Shown here in pieces: positions 8,019-15,066 of a stretch of 37,194 nucleotides of DNA. Positions within the stretch are counted from its first letter, which is position 1. Each line of letters opens with the position of its first letter. The DNA lies in the NCBI RefSeq assembly GCF_024305175.1, contig NZ_JAMWYY010000027.1, positions 1-37,194 on the forward strand, written 5' to 3'. Under the pieces are notes generated by a model. That model ran no database searches, had not been told where the DNA came from, and was given only the letters and a program-made list of their open reading frames with translations. This DNA is from Flavobacterium sp. (GTDB lineage: Bacteria; Bacteroidota; Bacteroidia; Flavobacteriales; Flavobacteriaceae). The position numbers were made by a program, and so were the translations under genes.

Positions 8019-9482
8019 CTAAATCTTCTTGCGCATGCGGGCAACAGGTATATCAAGCTGTTCGCGGTATTTTGCAATTGTCCTCCTGGCTATAGGGTAG
8101 CCTTTGTCTTTAAGTATTTCGGCAAGCTTATCATCAGGAAGGGGTTTTCTTTTATCTTCTTCCTCAATAACATTTTGCAATATCTTTTTAATTTCTATGG
8201 TAGAAACATCCTCTCCCTGGTCGTTCTTCATAGCTTCAGAAAAGAATTCCTTAATCAGCTTGGTGCCGTAAGGGGTTTCTACATATTTACTGTTAGCCAC
8301 ACGGGATACGGTAGATATATCAAGCCCTACTAAGTCGGCAATATCTTTAAGTATCATGGGCCTAAGCTTGGTTTCGTCGCCTGTAAGGAAATATTCTTCC
8401 TGAAAGTGCATTATGGCATTCATGGTAACAAAAAGCGTTTCCTGCCTTTGCCTTATGGCATCTATAAACCATTTGGCAGAGTCCAGCTTTTGCTTGATGA
8501 ACTGCACTGCGTCCTTCTGCGCATTCGATTTTTCGCGCGAATCTTTATAGCTCTGCAGCATTTCCTGGTAATCTTTGCTCACGTGAAGCTCCGGCGCGTT
8601 CCTGCCGTTTAACGAAAGCTCGAGTTCGCCATCGATAATCTTTATGCTGAAATCGGGCACAACGTGCTCTACTGCCTTATTACTGTCATAAGAGCCTCCC
8701 GGTTTCGGGTTAAGCCTTTCTATTTCGTCTATCGCTTTTCTTAGCTGGTCTTGTGTAATATCATATTTTTGCAGCAGCTTATCATAATGCTTTTTGGTAA
8801 AGGCATCAAACTGGTTGTCTATAATATTTATAGCCAGGTTTACAGCCTCGGTAGGCGTTTTGTGCTTTAGCTGAAGCAAAAGGCATTCCTGGAGGTCGCG
8901 TGCACCCACACCTGCCGGCTCTAACTGGTGGATAACGTGCAGTATGTTTTCTACAGTTTGCTCATCGGTATAAATACCCTGCGTAAAGGCCATATCATCT
9001 ACAAGATCGGGTATGCTGCGCCTAATGTAGCCCGTATCATCTATGCTGCCGACTAAAAATTCGGCTATGTCCCTCTCATTTTCGCTGAGTATAAAAGTAT
9101 TTAGCTGGTCGGTAAGGCTTTGGTGGAAACTAACATTAGCTGCAAAGGGCATAGTCCTGTCTTCATCATCATCGCTATAGTTGTTGGCCTGCAGCTTGTA
9201 GTTGGGTATCTCGTCGTCGCTCAGGTATTCGTCTATATTAATCTCGTCGGCATCAATCCTGTCGTTATCATAGTCATCATATTCGTCATAATCATCATTC
9301 CCGAAATCGTCGGCATCATCATATTCTTCTTCACGTCCCGATTCCAGCGCCGGGTTTTCAACCATTTCTTCTTTCAGGCGTTGCTCAAATGCCTGCGTAG
9401 GCAGTTGTATCAGCTTCATGAGCTGAATTTGCTGCGGAGATAATTTCTGCGATAACTTTAACTGTAAATTCTGCTTGAGCAT
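8019..9482 (-). CDS. rpoN: RNA polymerase sigma-54 factor RpoN
   Basis: 487 residues with the full RpoN layout. Region I (1-48) is Gln/Leu-rich and contacts enhancer-binding activators. Region II (about 50-100) is an unusually acidic Asp/Glu stretch. The core-binding domain follows, and the C-terminus carries the HTH (D-I-S-T-V-S-R-V) and the RpoN box A-R-R-T-I-A-K-Y-R-E at 465-474, which reads the -24 element. It directs transcription from -24/-12 promoters only with an AAA+ activator. The stop overlaps no gene, but the PAP2-like gene starts 3 bases later. The gap between rpoN and the lipocalin gene shows no clean TAnnTTTG box. Confidence 0.97.
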   Translation of the reverse strand: MLKQNLQLKLSQKLSPQQIQLMKLIQLPTQAFEQRLKEEMVENPALESGREEEYDDADDFGNDDYDEYDDYDNDRIDADEINIDEYLSDDEIPNYKLQANNYSDDDEDRTMPFAANVSFHQSLTDQLNTFILSENERDIAEFLVGSIDDTGYIRRSIPDLVDDMAFTQGIYTDEQTVENILHVIHQLEPAGVGARDLQECLLLQLKHKTPTEAVNLAINIIDNQFDAFTKKHYDKLLQKYDITQDQLRKAIDEIERLNPKPGGSYDSNKAVEHVVPDFSIKIIDGELELSLNGRNAPELHVSKDYQEMLQSYKDSREKSNAQKDAVQFIKQKLDSAKWFIDAIRQRQETLFVTMNAIMHFQEEYFLTGDETKLRPMILKDIADLVGLDISTVSRVANSKYVETPYGTKLIKEFFSEAMKNDQGEDVSTIEIKKILQNVIEEEDKRKPLPDDKLAEILKDKGYPIARRTIAKYREQLDIPVARMRKKI

Positions 9483-9603
9483 AAATACTGTAAATTTTCT
9501 GTATAAAATTACAAAAAAGCACCTTTATAACCCTCCGGTTTTTTGATAAAATTAATACAGTCTTTTCTTCGGGTATAATTTTTGATAATAAGGTGCATCC
9601 ATT

Positions 9604-9632
9604 AAAAAAGCGGGAATTATTTCCCGCTTTTT
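9604..9632 (-). terminator. Terminator after the lipocalin-like gene
   Basis: Stem GCGGGAA/TTCCCGC (9610-9616, 9621-9627) with loop TTAT and A/T runs on both sides, so it reads well on either strand. It separates the lipocalin gene from rpoN, meaning rpoN needs its own promoter or read-through. Confidence 0.88.
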
Positions 9633-9668
9633 CTGATTTGATTTCGTTTTTTTGATTGATGAAAGAAA

Positions 9669-10109
9669 CTATGGCTGGCTTGTATAGGTTTGGGTAACGG
9701 TTTCTGAATCCCCATCTTCGTCATAATCAAACTGTGATTCTATGACAAATGTTTCAGATGTCAGCCTCTTCACATTAGCCCCAAGTGTATATCCTGCCAT
9801 GTTTATAACAATGTTTTTGCCGTTTACAGTATAAGTGCCGGGTATAGTCTCTGTTTCGGGGGTATTGCCGTTGCAGTTCCAAACATCAACATGGCTTACA
9901 GCACCCGTGGTAGTAAACTCTACATAATCTTTACCGCAGGTTTCATGATCGTCATAAGGCAGGGTTTCGCCATTTACCCTGTCAGATACATAATACCACT
10001 TTTTGGTAGTAAGCAAAGACATGTTTACATTGTTAGAATTGTCATCGTCTGATGAACATGAGGCCATAAAAAGCCCTGCTAAGCCTAAAGCTAAAAATTT
10101 GTGTTTCAT
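9669..10109 (-). CDS. Lipocalin-like domain lipoprotein
   Basis: 146 residues with a lipoprotein signal peptide: lipobox M-A-S-C with Cys18, followed by S-S-D-D-D, which fits the Bacteroidota lipoprotein export signal for surface display. The rest resembles the lipocalin-like domain: W-Y-Y-V-S-D near the start, K-D-Y-V-E-F-T-T-T-G-A, a Cys pair, then G-T-Y-T-V-N-G-K-N-I-V-I. Such proteins form small beta barrels that bind hydrophobic ligands, but no ligand can be inferred here. It is a single-gene unit with its own terminator. Confidence 0.8.
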   Translation of the reverse strand: MKHKFLALGLAGLFMASCSSDDDNSNNVNMSLLTTKKWYYVSDRVNGETLPYDDHETCGKDYVEFTTTGAVSHVDVWNCNGNTPETETIPGTYTVNGKNIVINMAGYTLGANVKRLTSETFVIESQFDYDEDGDSETVTQTYTSQP

Positions 10110-10151
10110 AAAAATTTAATTAACGTTTTATTAATTCGCAAAATGCATTAA

Positions 10152-10169
10152 CAAAGCGTGTGCCAAATT
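10152..10169 (-). promoter_or_regulatory. Ambiguous promoter of the lipocalin gene (sigma-54-like or sigma-A-like)
   Basis: The minus strand reads TTTGGCACACGCTTTGT here. The GG and a following GT are 10 bases apart, close to the sigma-54 pattern GG-N10-GC but with T at the -12 C. The same DNA also offers a -33 TTTG, 17 bases and GCATTTTG, a 6 of 8 match to the housekeeping box. The sequence alone does not decide between them. Confidence 0.35.
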
Positions 10170-10189
10170 TTTATGATTTTAATAAATGG

Positions 10190-10579
10190 TTACAGGTTAT
10201 TGCTTATAGATTCTGCAAGTGCCTGAAAATCTTCTTTTTCCAGTTTAACTTTATTAATGAACCTAAAGTCGTCCATATCATTAAGCGGTATAAGGTGCAC
10301 ATGCACATGGGGTACTTCCAGGCCCACAACGGCCATACCCACGCGTTTGCATGGTACGGTTTTTTCTATGGCATGGGCAACTTTATAGGCAAACTGCATA
10401 AGCCCGGTATAAAGTTGCTCATCCATATCAAATATTTTATTTATTTCCTGTTTGGGTATGCACAGCGTATGGCCTTTTGCATTAGGGTTTACATCTAAAA
10501 ATGCAAGGAAGTTATCATCTTCCGCTACTTTGTAGGCCGGTATTTCGCCGTTTACAATTTTAGTGAATATGGTGCTCAT
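10190..10579 (-). CDS. HIT family nucleotide-binding hydrolase
   Basis: 129 residues with the histidine triad H91-V-H93-V-H95-L-I-P, where His93 is the expected catalytic nucleophile attacking the alpha phosphate of a nucleotide conjugate. The N-terminal I-F-x-K-I-V-N-G-E-I-P and F-L-D-V-N-P segments are those of the HINT branch, which hydrolyses purine nucleoside phosphoramidates and acyl-adenylates. It lies 21 bases after greA and is probably co-transcribed with it, a pairing I have seen in other Flavobacteria (from memory). It is cytoplasmic. Confidence 0.93.
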   Translation of the reverse strand: MSTIFTKIVNGEIPAYKVAEDDNFLAFLDVNPNAKGHTLCIPKQEINKIFDMDEQLYTGLMQFAYKVAHAIEKTVPCKRVGMAVVGLEVPHVHVHLIPLNDMDDFRFINKVKLEKEDFQALAESISNNL

Positions 10580-10600
10580 ACTTGTGATTTTATTTGGTTG

Positions 10601-11077
10601 TTAGTCCCTTGTTATTTCCAGCACTTCAAAATTAAGTGTGCCGTTAGGTACTTTAATTTCGGCCACCTCACCTACAGATTTGCCTAACAGCCCTTTGCCT
10701 ATAGGTGATGTTACCGATATTTTACCTGCTTTAAGGTCGGCTTCGCTTTCGGCAACAAGCGTATATTTCATTTCCATGCCGTTGGCGCGGTTTTTAATTT
10801 TAACGGTGCTAAGCACAAGTGCCTTGCTTACATCAAGCTGAGATTCATCTATAAGGCGTGCGTTGGCAACAAGCTCTTCCATTTTGGCTATTTTAAGCTC
10901 AAGCAGGCCCTGTGCCTCTTTTGCGGCATCATATTCTGCATTTTCAGATAAGTCTCCTTTATCCCTTGCCTCGGCTATTGCCTGAGATGCTTTAGGCCTT
11001 TCTATACTTTTTAGCTGGTCAAGCTCATCCCTTAGTTTTTTTAATCCTTCGGCTGTGTAGTAAGATACTGTACTCAT
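10601..11077 (-). CDS. greA: Transcription elongation factor GreA
   Basis: 158 residues, the usual GreA length. The N-terminal coiled coil carries at its tip G-D-L-S-E-N-A-E-Y with Asp42 and Glu45, the acidic pair that enters the RNA polymerase secondary channel and stimulates cleavage of backtracked RNA. The C-terminal FKBP-like domain has the motif S-P-I-G-K-G-L-L-G-K-S-V-G-E. It is first in a greA-HIT operon. A perfect -7 box and a terminator-like hairpin lie in its leader (see those entries), suggesting control by early termination. Confidence 0.97.
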   Translation of the reverse strand: MSTVSYYTAEGLKKLRDELDQLKSIERPKASQAIAEARDKGDLSENAEYDAAKEAQGLLELKIAKMEELVANARLIDESQLDVSKALVLSTVKIKNRANGMEMKYTLVAESEADLKAGKISVTSPIGKGLLGKSVGEVAEIKVPNGTLNFEVLEITRD

Positions 11078-11100
11078 AACTTCATTGTTTATATAAATAG

Positions 11101-11126
11101 AAAAAATCCCATTCGCAACGGGATTT
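11101..11126 (-). terminator. Terminator-like hairpin inside the greA leader
   Basis: On the minus strand a 7-bp stem AAATCCC/GGGATTT with a 9-base loop (GTTGCGAAT) runs into TTTTTT. It begins just after the expected transcription start and ends about 24 bases before the greA ATG. No minus-strand gene lies upstream, so it cannot be a normal gene-end terminator. It is likely an attenuator or source of a short leader RNA. Confidence 0.75.
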
Positions 11127-11133
11127 CTTTCTG

Positions 11134-11141
11134 CAAAGATA
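11134..11141 (-). promoter_or_regulatory. -7 box of the greA-HIT operon
   Basis: Minus-strand TATCTTTG matches TAnnTTTG exactly. The expected transcription start is near 11127-11130, directly before the leader hairpin. The -33 region has no clear TTG. Confidence 0.65.
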
Positions 11142-11203
11142 ATATTTTTTTAATTTGTCTGTTTTTAACTATGTGCAATAGCACCTGTCAAAGTTAATTA
11201 AAT

Positions 11204-11211
11204 TAAATTTG
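11204..11211 (+). promoter_or_regulatory. -7 box of the Rieske-fold lipoprotein gene
   Basis: TAAATTTG is an exact TAnnTTTG match 13 bases before the ATG at 11225. It is divergent from the greA promoter within the same 147-base gap. A -33 TTG is not evident. Confidence 0.5.
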
Positions 11212-11224
11212 TTTCATAATTATT

Positions 11225-11668
11225 ATGCAAAATTTTATGAATATAGCCAAATACCTGTTCGTGCTTGCGGTTACGCTTCTTATATGCAGCTGCAGCAGTG
11301 ATGATAACAGGTACCGTAACCCTAACCTGCCTGATTATAATTTTTCGGTAGATATAGATATGAACCTGCCGCAGTACAGCCAGCTACAGTTTACCGGCAA
11401 CGTGGTTTATGTTAACCAGTCGGGTGTAGGTATAAATGGAGTTTATGTTATAAATACCGGAGGGGGCTTTACTGCTTATGAGGCAAGCTGCCCCAACCAG
11501 CCTTTAACCGATTGTTCCCGCCTGCAGCGCGATGGCGTTATTGCAACCTGCCCGTGTGACGGAGCTGAATATAACCTGTTTAGCGGTGAAGCCGAAGGCC
11601 AGAGATATACCCTAAAACCTTACCGTGTTGAAATTACAGGAGAGAATAAGATAAGGGTGTCGAATTAA
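11225..11668 (+). CDS. Rieske-fold lipoprotein with both histidine ligands replaced
   Basis: 147 residues; a lipoprotein signal leads to Cys23 (I-C-S-C) followed by S-S-D-D. The start could also be the Met at residue 5. The second half looks like a Rieske domain: C89-P-N91, then 17 residues, then C109-P-C111-D112-G-A-E-Y-N. In true Rieske proteins the pattern is C-x-H ... C-x2-H, so both cysteines align but both histidines are Asn91 and Asp112. Extra Cys97 and Cys111 sit near the places of the Rieske disulfide. It may hold an oddly ligated cluster or none. It overlaps the SRPBCC gene by one base (TAATG), so the pair is co-translated. Confidence 0.75.
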   Translation: MQNFMNIAKYLFVLAVTLLICSCSSDDNRYRNPNLPDYNFSVDIDMNLPQYSQLQFTGNVVYVNQSGVGINGVYVINTGGGFTAYEASCPNQPLTDCSRLQRDGVIATCPCDGAEYNLFSGEAEGQRYTLKPYRVEITGENKIRVSN

Positions 11669-12159
11669 TGCCGGTAATTAAGATTGATACCTATATAAAT
11701 GCTCCCATCACTGTAGTTTTTGATCTTTCAAGGAGTATTGATTTGCATTTAGTCTCAGCTTCTCAGACTAAAGAGGAAGCTATTGCAGGAAAAACATCAG
11801 GACTCATAGCTTTAGGCGAAAGCGTTACCTGGAAAGCAAAACATTTCGGCATTTCCCAAAAACTTACAGTTATTATAACCGAATATAAAAAGCCGGATTA
11901 TTTTACGGATGAAATGACGAAGGGAATTTTTAAAGCTATGCGGCATCAGCATATTTTTAAAGAATTTAGTGGTAAAGTTTTGATGCAGGATGTATTTACC
12001 TACACAAGCCCACTTGGTTTTTTTGGGAAACTTGCAGATGTACTGTTTCTTGAACGTTACATGCGCAGCTTCCTTGTAAAGCGAAATAAAGTAATTAAAG
12101 AAATTGCCGAAAGCCCTGATAGATATAAAAAAATCCTGCCACAAACTGTAGCAGGATAA
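11668..12159 (+). CDS. SRPBCC (START/Bet v1-like) family protein
   Basis: 163 residues with the helix-grip pattern of the superfamily: I-x-I-D-T-Y-I-N-A-P-I-x-x-V-F-D-L-S-R-S at the N-terminus, a central T-W-K-A-K-H-F-G, and the late segment F-x-Y-T-S-P-L-G-F-F-G-K-L-A-D followed by a long C-terminal helix. The fold makes a hydrophobic pocket for lipids or other small ligands; related genes are often labelled cell division inhibitor without direct evidence. It has no signal peptide. Its ATG overlaps the stop of the lipoprotein gene. Its last codons contain the terminator of the convergent TonB-dependent receptor gene. Confidence 0.8.
   Translation: MPVIKIDTYINAPITVVFDLSRSIDLHLVSASQTKEEAIAGKTSGLIALGESVTWKAKHFGISQKLTVIITEYKKPDYFTDEMTKGIFKAMRHQHIFKEFSGKVLMQDVFTYTSPLGFFGKLADVLFLERYMRSFLVKRNKVIKEIAESPDRYKKILPQTVAG
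12127..12157 (-). terminator. Terminator of the TonB-dependent receptor gene, inside the SRPBCC coding end
   Basis: Stem ATCCTGC/GCAGGAT (12133-12139, 12151-12157) with an 11-base loop, followed on the minus strand by seven T. It lies 25 bases past the receptor stop but wholly inside the last codons of the convergent SRPBCC gene. Confidence 0.88.
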
Positions 12160-12181
12160 TTATATTATAAAAATAGTTTTT

Positions 12182-14353
12182 TTAGAATTTTAAGGTCGCA
12201 CCTACAAGGAAGTTAATACCTGCCTGCGGGTAATAGTAAGGGTCTCCCCACATATAACCGTTAGAAACATATTCGGTGTCCAACATGTTGTTTAACAACC
12301 CGCTAAATACGATCGACTTAAATATCTTTTCGGTTTTAAGCTCGTAGCTTATGTTGAGGTCGTTCACGAAGTAGCTGTCCAGCTTTGCGTTGCCAGATTC
12401 AAAGTTATCCATATACTGCTCGCCAACATATTTGCTAAGCACGGCTATCTGTAAATTTTTATAAGGCAGGAAAATAAGCTGGTTGCCTGCTATCATGCCC
12501 GGCGAAAAAGCAATTTCAGTATTACCCAGGTTTTCAGGGCCATTTTCCCCTTCAATAAAGAAGTCAATATTCTTATTAATACTTAACGCAATGTTTGGGC
12601 GAATGATTAAAAAATCAGCCGCATAAGCTGTTATGTCTGCCTCAAGCCCTGTGCGGTAACTGTCGCCGCTGTTGGTATAAACGGGTGCTCCTACGTCATT
12701 AAGTGCGCCTGTAAGCACTAACTGGTCTTTATAGCGCATGTAGTAAGCGTTTACGTTTACAGCATTACGCCCCTGCTTATAGCGCCAGCCAAGCTCAAAA
12801 TCATTAAGCGTTTCGGGTTTGGTACTGCCGCTTTCATAATCGGCGCGGCGCGGCTCTTTGTTAGCCCTAGCATAGCTGAAGTACAGGTTGTTGTTGTCGT
12901 TTATCCTGTATGTTAAGCCTGCCTTCGGGTTATAAAAGTTAAAAGTGTCATCTACGGCAACAGGTGTAGCGGCGCTTTCCAATACGTTGTCGGCCTGGTA
13001 ACGCACACGGCGGTACTGCATATCCCCGAAGAGGCTGATATTTTCGCTTATGCGATAGTTTGCTTTGGCAAACACATTAAAGTCGGTCTTGTCGGCATTG
13101 TTGTCATAATAGCGGTCATCACGCTCAAAATCGCCTGAATACCTCGCCCAGATTATGTTGCCGAAATGCGCCCCTTCATACTTATTCCACGCACCGCCAA
13201 ATATTATATCCCAGGCCTCATCTTTATAGTTGGCAGAAAATGTAGTACCATAAAAGTCATTATCGAGCCATTTTTGGGTTATCAGGTCTTCTTCTGTAAT
13301 CAGTTCGCCGTTTACTGTTATATCGTTAAGTCCGTAATCGGCATACGTATCGTTGTCACGGTAGTTTTCATAATAACCTTTCCCTATCGTGTAATGCAGC
13401 GCTACATTGGTACTCCAGTTGTTATTTAAACTTTCATTCCAGTGTAGTTGATAATGATCCTGCTGGTAATTGTCGGTTTCGTTATCATAAAAACGGACAT
13501 TACCCTCATTATCGGTGTACATCCCCGAATAGTTAAAACGCCTGTTTTCAGCCATCGTGGCGGCATCTATCCCGTTCCATGCCTGGTAAGTGCGCTCTGT
13601 TCCGCCAAAAACAAGTGCTTTTATAAGTGTAGAGCCATATACATACGTTCCCTGCAGGAAGTATGATTTAAGGTCGGACTCTGCCCTGTCGATGTACCCA
13701 TCAGAGGCAATATTGCTGAGCCTTCCCGCAATTTCAAAACGGTCGTTCATTAGCCCGGTGCTGAACTTTACTGTGTGTTTGCGCGAGTTGAAGCTACCAA
13801 AGCTATTAGAAATCTCGCCACTCGAGTTTTTGCTGTAAGCATCGGTAAGCAGGTTAAGGCTTGCGCCAAAAGCGCCTGCCCCGTTAGTAGAGGTACCCAC
13901 ACCGCGTTGTAGCTGTATATTCTCTACAGATGAGGCAAAGTCGGGCATATTAACCCAAAATGTCCCGTGCGATTCGGCATCATTGTAGGGTATGCCGTTA
14001 AGGGTAACGTTAACGCGGCTTGCATCGGCACCACGAACGCGTATGCCTGTGTAGCCAATGCCATTACCGGCATCGGTAGTAGTAACAACAGACGGAAGGT
14101 AATTAAGCAACAGGGGGATGTCCTGCCCCAGGTTTCGCGGGGCAATTTCCTCTTTGCTAACGTTGCTGAATGTTACGGGCGTCTGGGCAGTGACGCGAAC
14201 GGCCTGCACAAGTACCTCGTCAAGTTTGTAATCAGAGACCTGTGTGGTGTCCTGCTCCGATGTGTTTTGTGCGGCAGCGCCAACAGAAAACAGTGCAAGT
14301 GCAACCCTTAAAACGGTTTTTTTGCTGTTTGCAGAAGTGAATAAAGTTTTCAT
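12182..14353 (-). CDS. TonB-dependent receptor under TPP riboswitch control, predicted thiamin-compound importer
   Basis: The ATG at 14353 starts a proper signal peptide (M-K-T-L-F ... G-A-A-A-Q), giving 723 residues; a TTG 11 codons earlier is less likely. A TonB-box-like D-E-V-L-V-Q-A follows the signal, then the plug (I-R-V-R-G-A-D-A-S-R-V-N-V-T-L-N-G-I-P) and a 22-stranded barrel ending in L-K-F. There is no N-terminal carboxypeptidase-like domain, unlike SusC. The leader holds a TPP riboswitch, so expression should fall when thiamin pyrophosphate is plentiful. That supports import of thiamin or a precursor across the outer membrane; the substrate is inferred from regulation and not from binding residues. 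Confidence 0.92.
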   Translation of the reverse strand: MKTLFTSANSKKTVLRVALALFSVGAAAQNTSEQDTTQVSDYKLDEVLVQAVRVTAQTPVTFSNVSKEEIAPRNLGQDIPLLLNYLPSVVTTTDAGNGIGYTGIRVRGADASRVNVTLNGIPYNDAESHGTFWVNMPDFASSVENIQLQRGVGTSTNGAGAFGASLNLLTDAYSKNSSGEISNSFGSFNSRKHTVKFSTGLMNDRFEIAGRLSNIASDGYIDRAESDLKSYFLQGTYVYGSTLIKALVFGGTERTYQAWNGIDAATMAENRRFNYSGMYTDNEGNVRFYDNETDNYQQDHYQLHWNESLNNNWSTNVALHYTIGKGYYENYRDNDTYADYGLNDITVNGELITEEDLITQKWLDNDFYGTTFSANYKDEAWDIIFGGAWNKYEGAHFGNIIWARYSGDFERDDRYYDNNADKTDFNVFAKANYRISENISLFGDMQYRRVRYQADNVLESAATPVAVDDTFNFYNPKAGLTYRINDNNNLYFSYARANKEPRRADYESGSTKPETLNDFELGWRYKQGRNAVNVNAYYMRYKDQLVLTGALNDVGAPVYTNSGDSYRTGLEADITAYAADFLIIRPNIALSINKNIDFFIEGENGPENLGNTEIAFSPGMIAGNQLIFLPYKNLQIAVLSKYVGEQYMDNFESGNAKLDSYFVNDLNISYELKTEKIFKSIVFSGLLNNMLDTEYVSNGYMWGDPYYYPQAGINFLVGATLKF

Positions 14354-14374
14354 TCGTAAATATGTGCTTACGAA
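14353..14374 (-). promoter_or_regulatory. Hairpin abutting the receptor start codon
   Basis: Minus strand: stem TTCGTAA/TTACGAA with an 8-base loop. The last base of the stem is the A of the ATG. It sits about 85 bases after the riboswitch core and could hide the initiation region in one riboswitch state. The role is inference. Confidence 0.5.
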
Positions 14375-14459
14375 TAAAAGGGGCAATTATTCCTTTTTTA
14401 AAGTTAATAATAAAATGATTCATTGGCTTAAGGCCGGCGTGCACTCCTGCACCTTTTCG

Positions 14460-14538
14460 CCTTTCCCTTGGCGGCATTACCCGCCCAGGTTCTTTGGGTA
14501 TGATCTCAGCCCGTGATTTAGGGCACCCCTTTGAGACA
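14460..14538 (-). ncRNA. TPP (THI-box) riboswitch
   Basis: Reading the minus strand, the conserved blocks occur in order: GGGGTGCCC (near 14522-14530), CTGAGA (14504-14509) with ATACCC after it, GAACCTG (14486-14492), the hairpin GGCGG-GTAATG-CCGCC containing TAATGCC (14473-14479), and AGGGAA (14463-14468). These match the TPP aptamer: the P2/P3 arm with the CUGAGA pyrimidine sensor and the P4/P5 arm with UAAUGCC. The outer P1 stem is short (UCUC/GGGA). It lies in the leader of the TonB-dependent receptor gene. No clear terminator follows, so control may be at translation start. Confidence 0.95.
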
Positions 14539-14541
14539 GCG

Positions 14542-14549
14542 CAAAAGTA
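14542..14549 (-). promoter_or_regulatory. -7 box upstream of the TPP riboswitch
   Basis: Minus-strand TACTTTTG is an exact TAnnTTTG match placed so that transcription starts near 14535-14537, right at the 5' edge of the riboswitch. A good -33 TTG is not seen. The 254-base gap between the receptor and arfB is therefore mostly promoter, riboswitch and leader. Confidence 0.6.
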
Positions 14550-14607
14550 ATAGTTTTATTTCAGAATTGGGAAATTAAAGCACAGTTTCCGGAATAATTT
14601 TTCAAGA

Positions 14608-15009
14608 TTAAAAATCCGGTTTTCTCCTCGATTGTTTGATGTCTGACTGCCTTCGTTTGTTCTCAAGCCTTTTTTTTACTACAGCTTTCGGTACTTTGGT
14701 AGGAGTACGCTTTTTAGGGACAGTCAAAGCATTTTGTATAACCTGCAAAAAACGCTTGATAACCAGTTCCTTATTTCGTAACTGGCTGCGGTCTTCATCA
14801 CATTGCAATATCAGTACCTTATCATTGGTAAGGCGTGATGCAAGTTTGTCTTCGGCAAGGGCTTTTTCCTCATCTGTAAGGGCATCGCTTTGTTCAAGGT
14901 TAAAGCTCAATACCACTTTGCTGGCAACCTTGTTTACATTTTGCCCGCCCGCGCCGCTGCTTCGCACCGCCTTAAAATCAAGTTCCTGTATAATGAGGTC
15001 TTTATTCAT
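14608..15009 (-). CDS. arfB: Peptidyl-tRNA hydrolase ArfB (YaeJ/ICT1 family) ribosome rescue factor
   Basis: 133 residues with the release-factor catalytic motif G-G-Q at 21-23 in the context S-S-G-A-G-G-Q-N-V-N-K. There is no codon-recognition domain. The C-terminus is a strongly basic tail (K-K-R-L-E-N-K-R-R, then S-R-R-K-P-D-F) that enters the empty mRNA channel of stalled ribosomes. This separates it from RF1/RF2. It lies 57 bases after the DUF4301 gene and may be the last gene of that operon. It ends upstream of the riboswitch promoter. Confidence 0.94.
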   Translation of the reverse strand: MNKDLIIQELDFKAVRSSGAGGQNVNKVASKVVLSFNLEQSDALTDEEKALAEDKLASRLTNDKVLILQCDEDRSQLRNKELVIKRFLQVIQNALTVPKKRTPTKVPKAVVKKRLENKRRQSDIKQSRRKPDF

Positions 15010-15011
15010 GT

Positions 15012-15066
15012 TTATTTCAGATCTAAGATTTCAGAATATTAATCTAAAATCATCAATCGTAGATTG
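15012..15066. repeat. Degenerate AATCTAAAATC / TTTCAGA repeat-like spacer
   Basis: The short arfB-DUF4301 gap consists of near-repeats of AGATCTAAGATTTCAGA and AATCTAAAATCATCAATC-like words. Similar words flank the ahcY terminator. I read it as simple intergenic repeat decay; no gene or hairpin with a T-run is seen. Confidence 0.45.

Noticed and set aside
9120..9443. Plus-strand frame with a very hydrophobic Val/Ile stretch that looks like a membrane protein
   Set aside because: It is the reverse of the Asp/Glu-rich region II of rpoN; the hydrophobicity is an artefact of GAT/GAC codons read backwards.
14539..14547. Long P1 stem of the TPP riboswitch formed by CTTTTGCGC with GCGAAAAG (14453-14460)
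   Set aside because: The 5' arm overlaps the -7 promoter box, so it would not be transcribed from that promoter.
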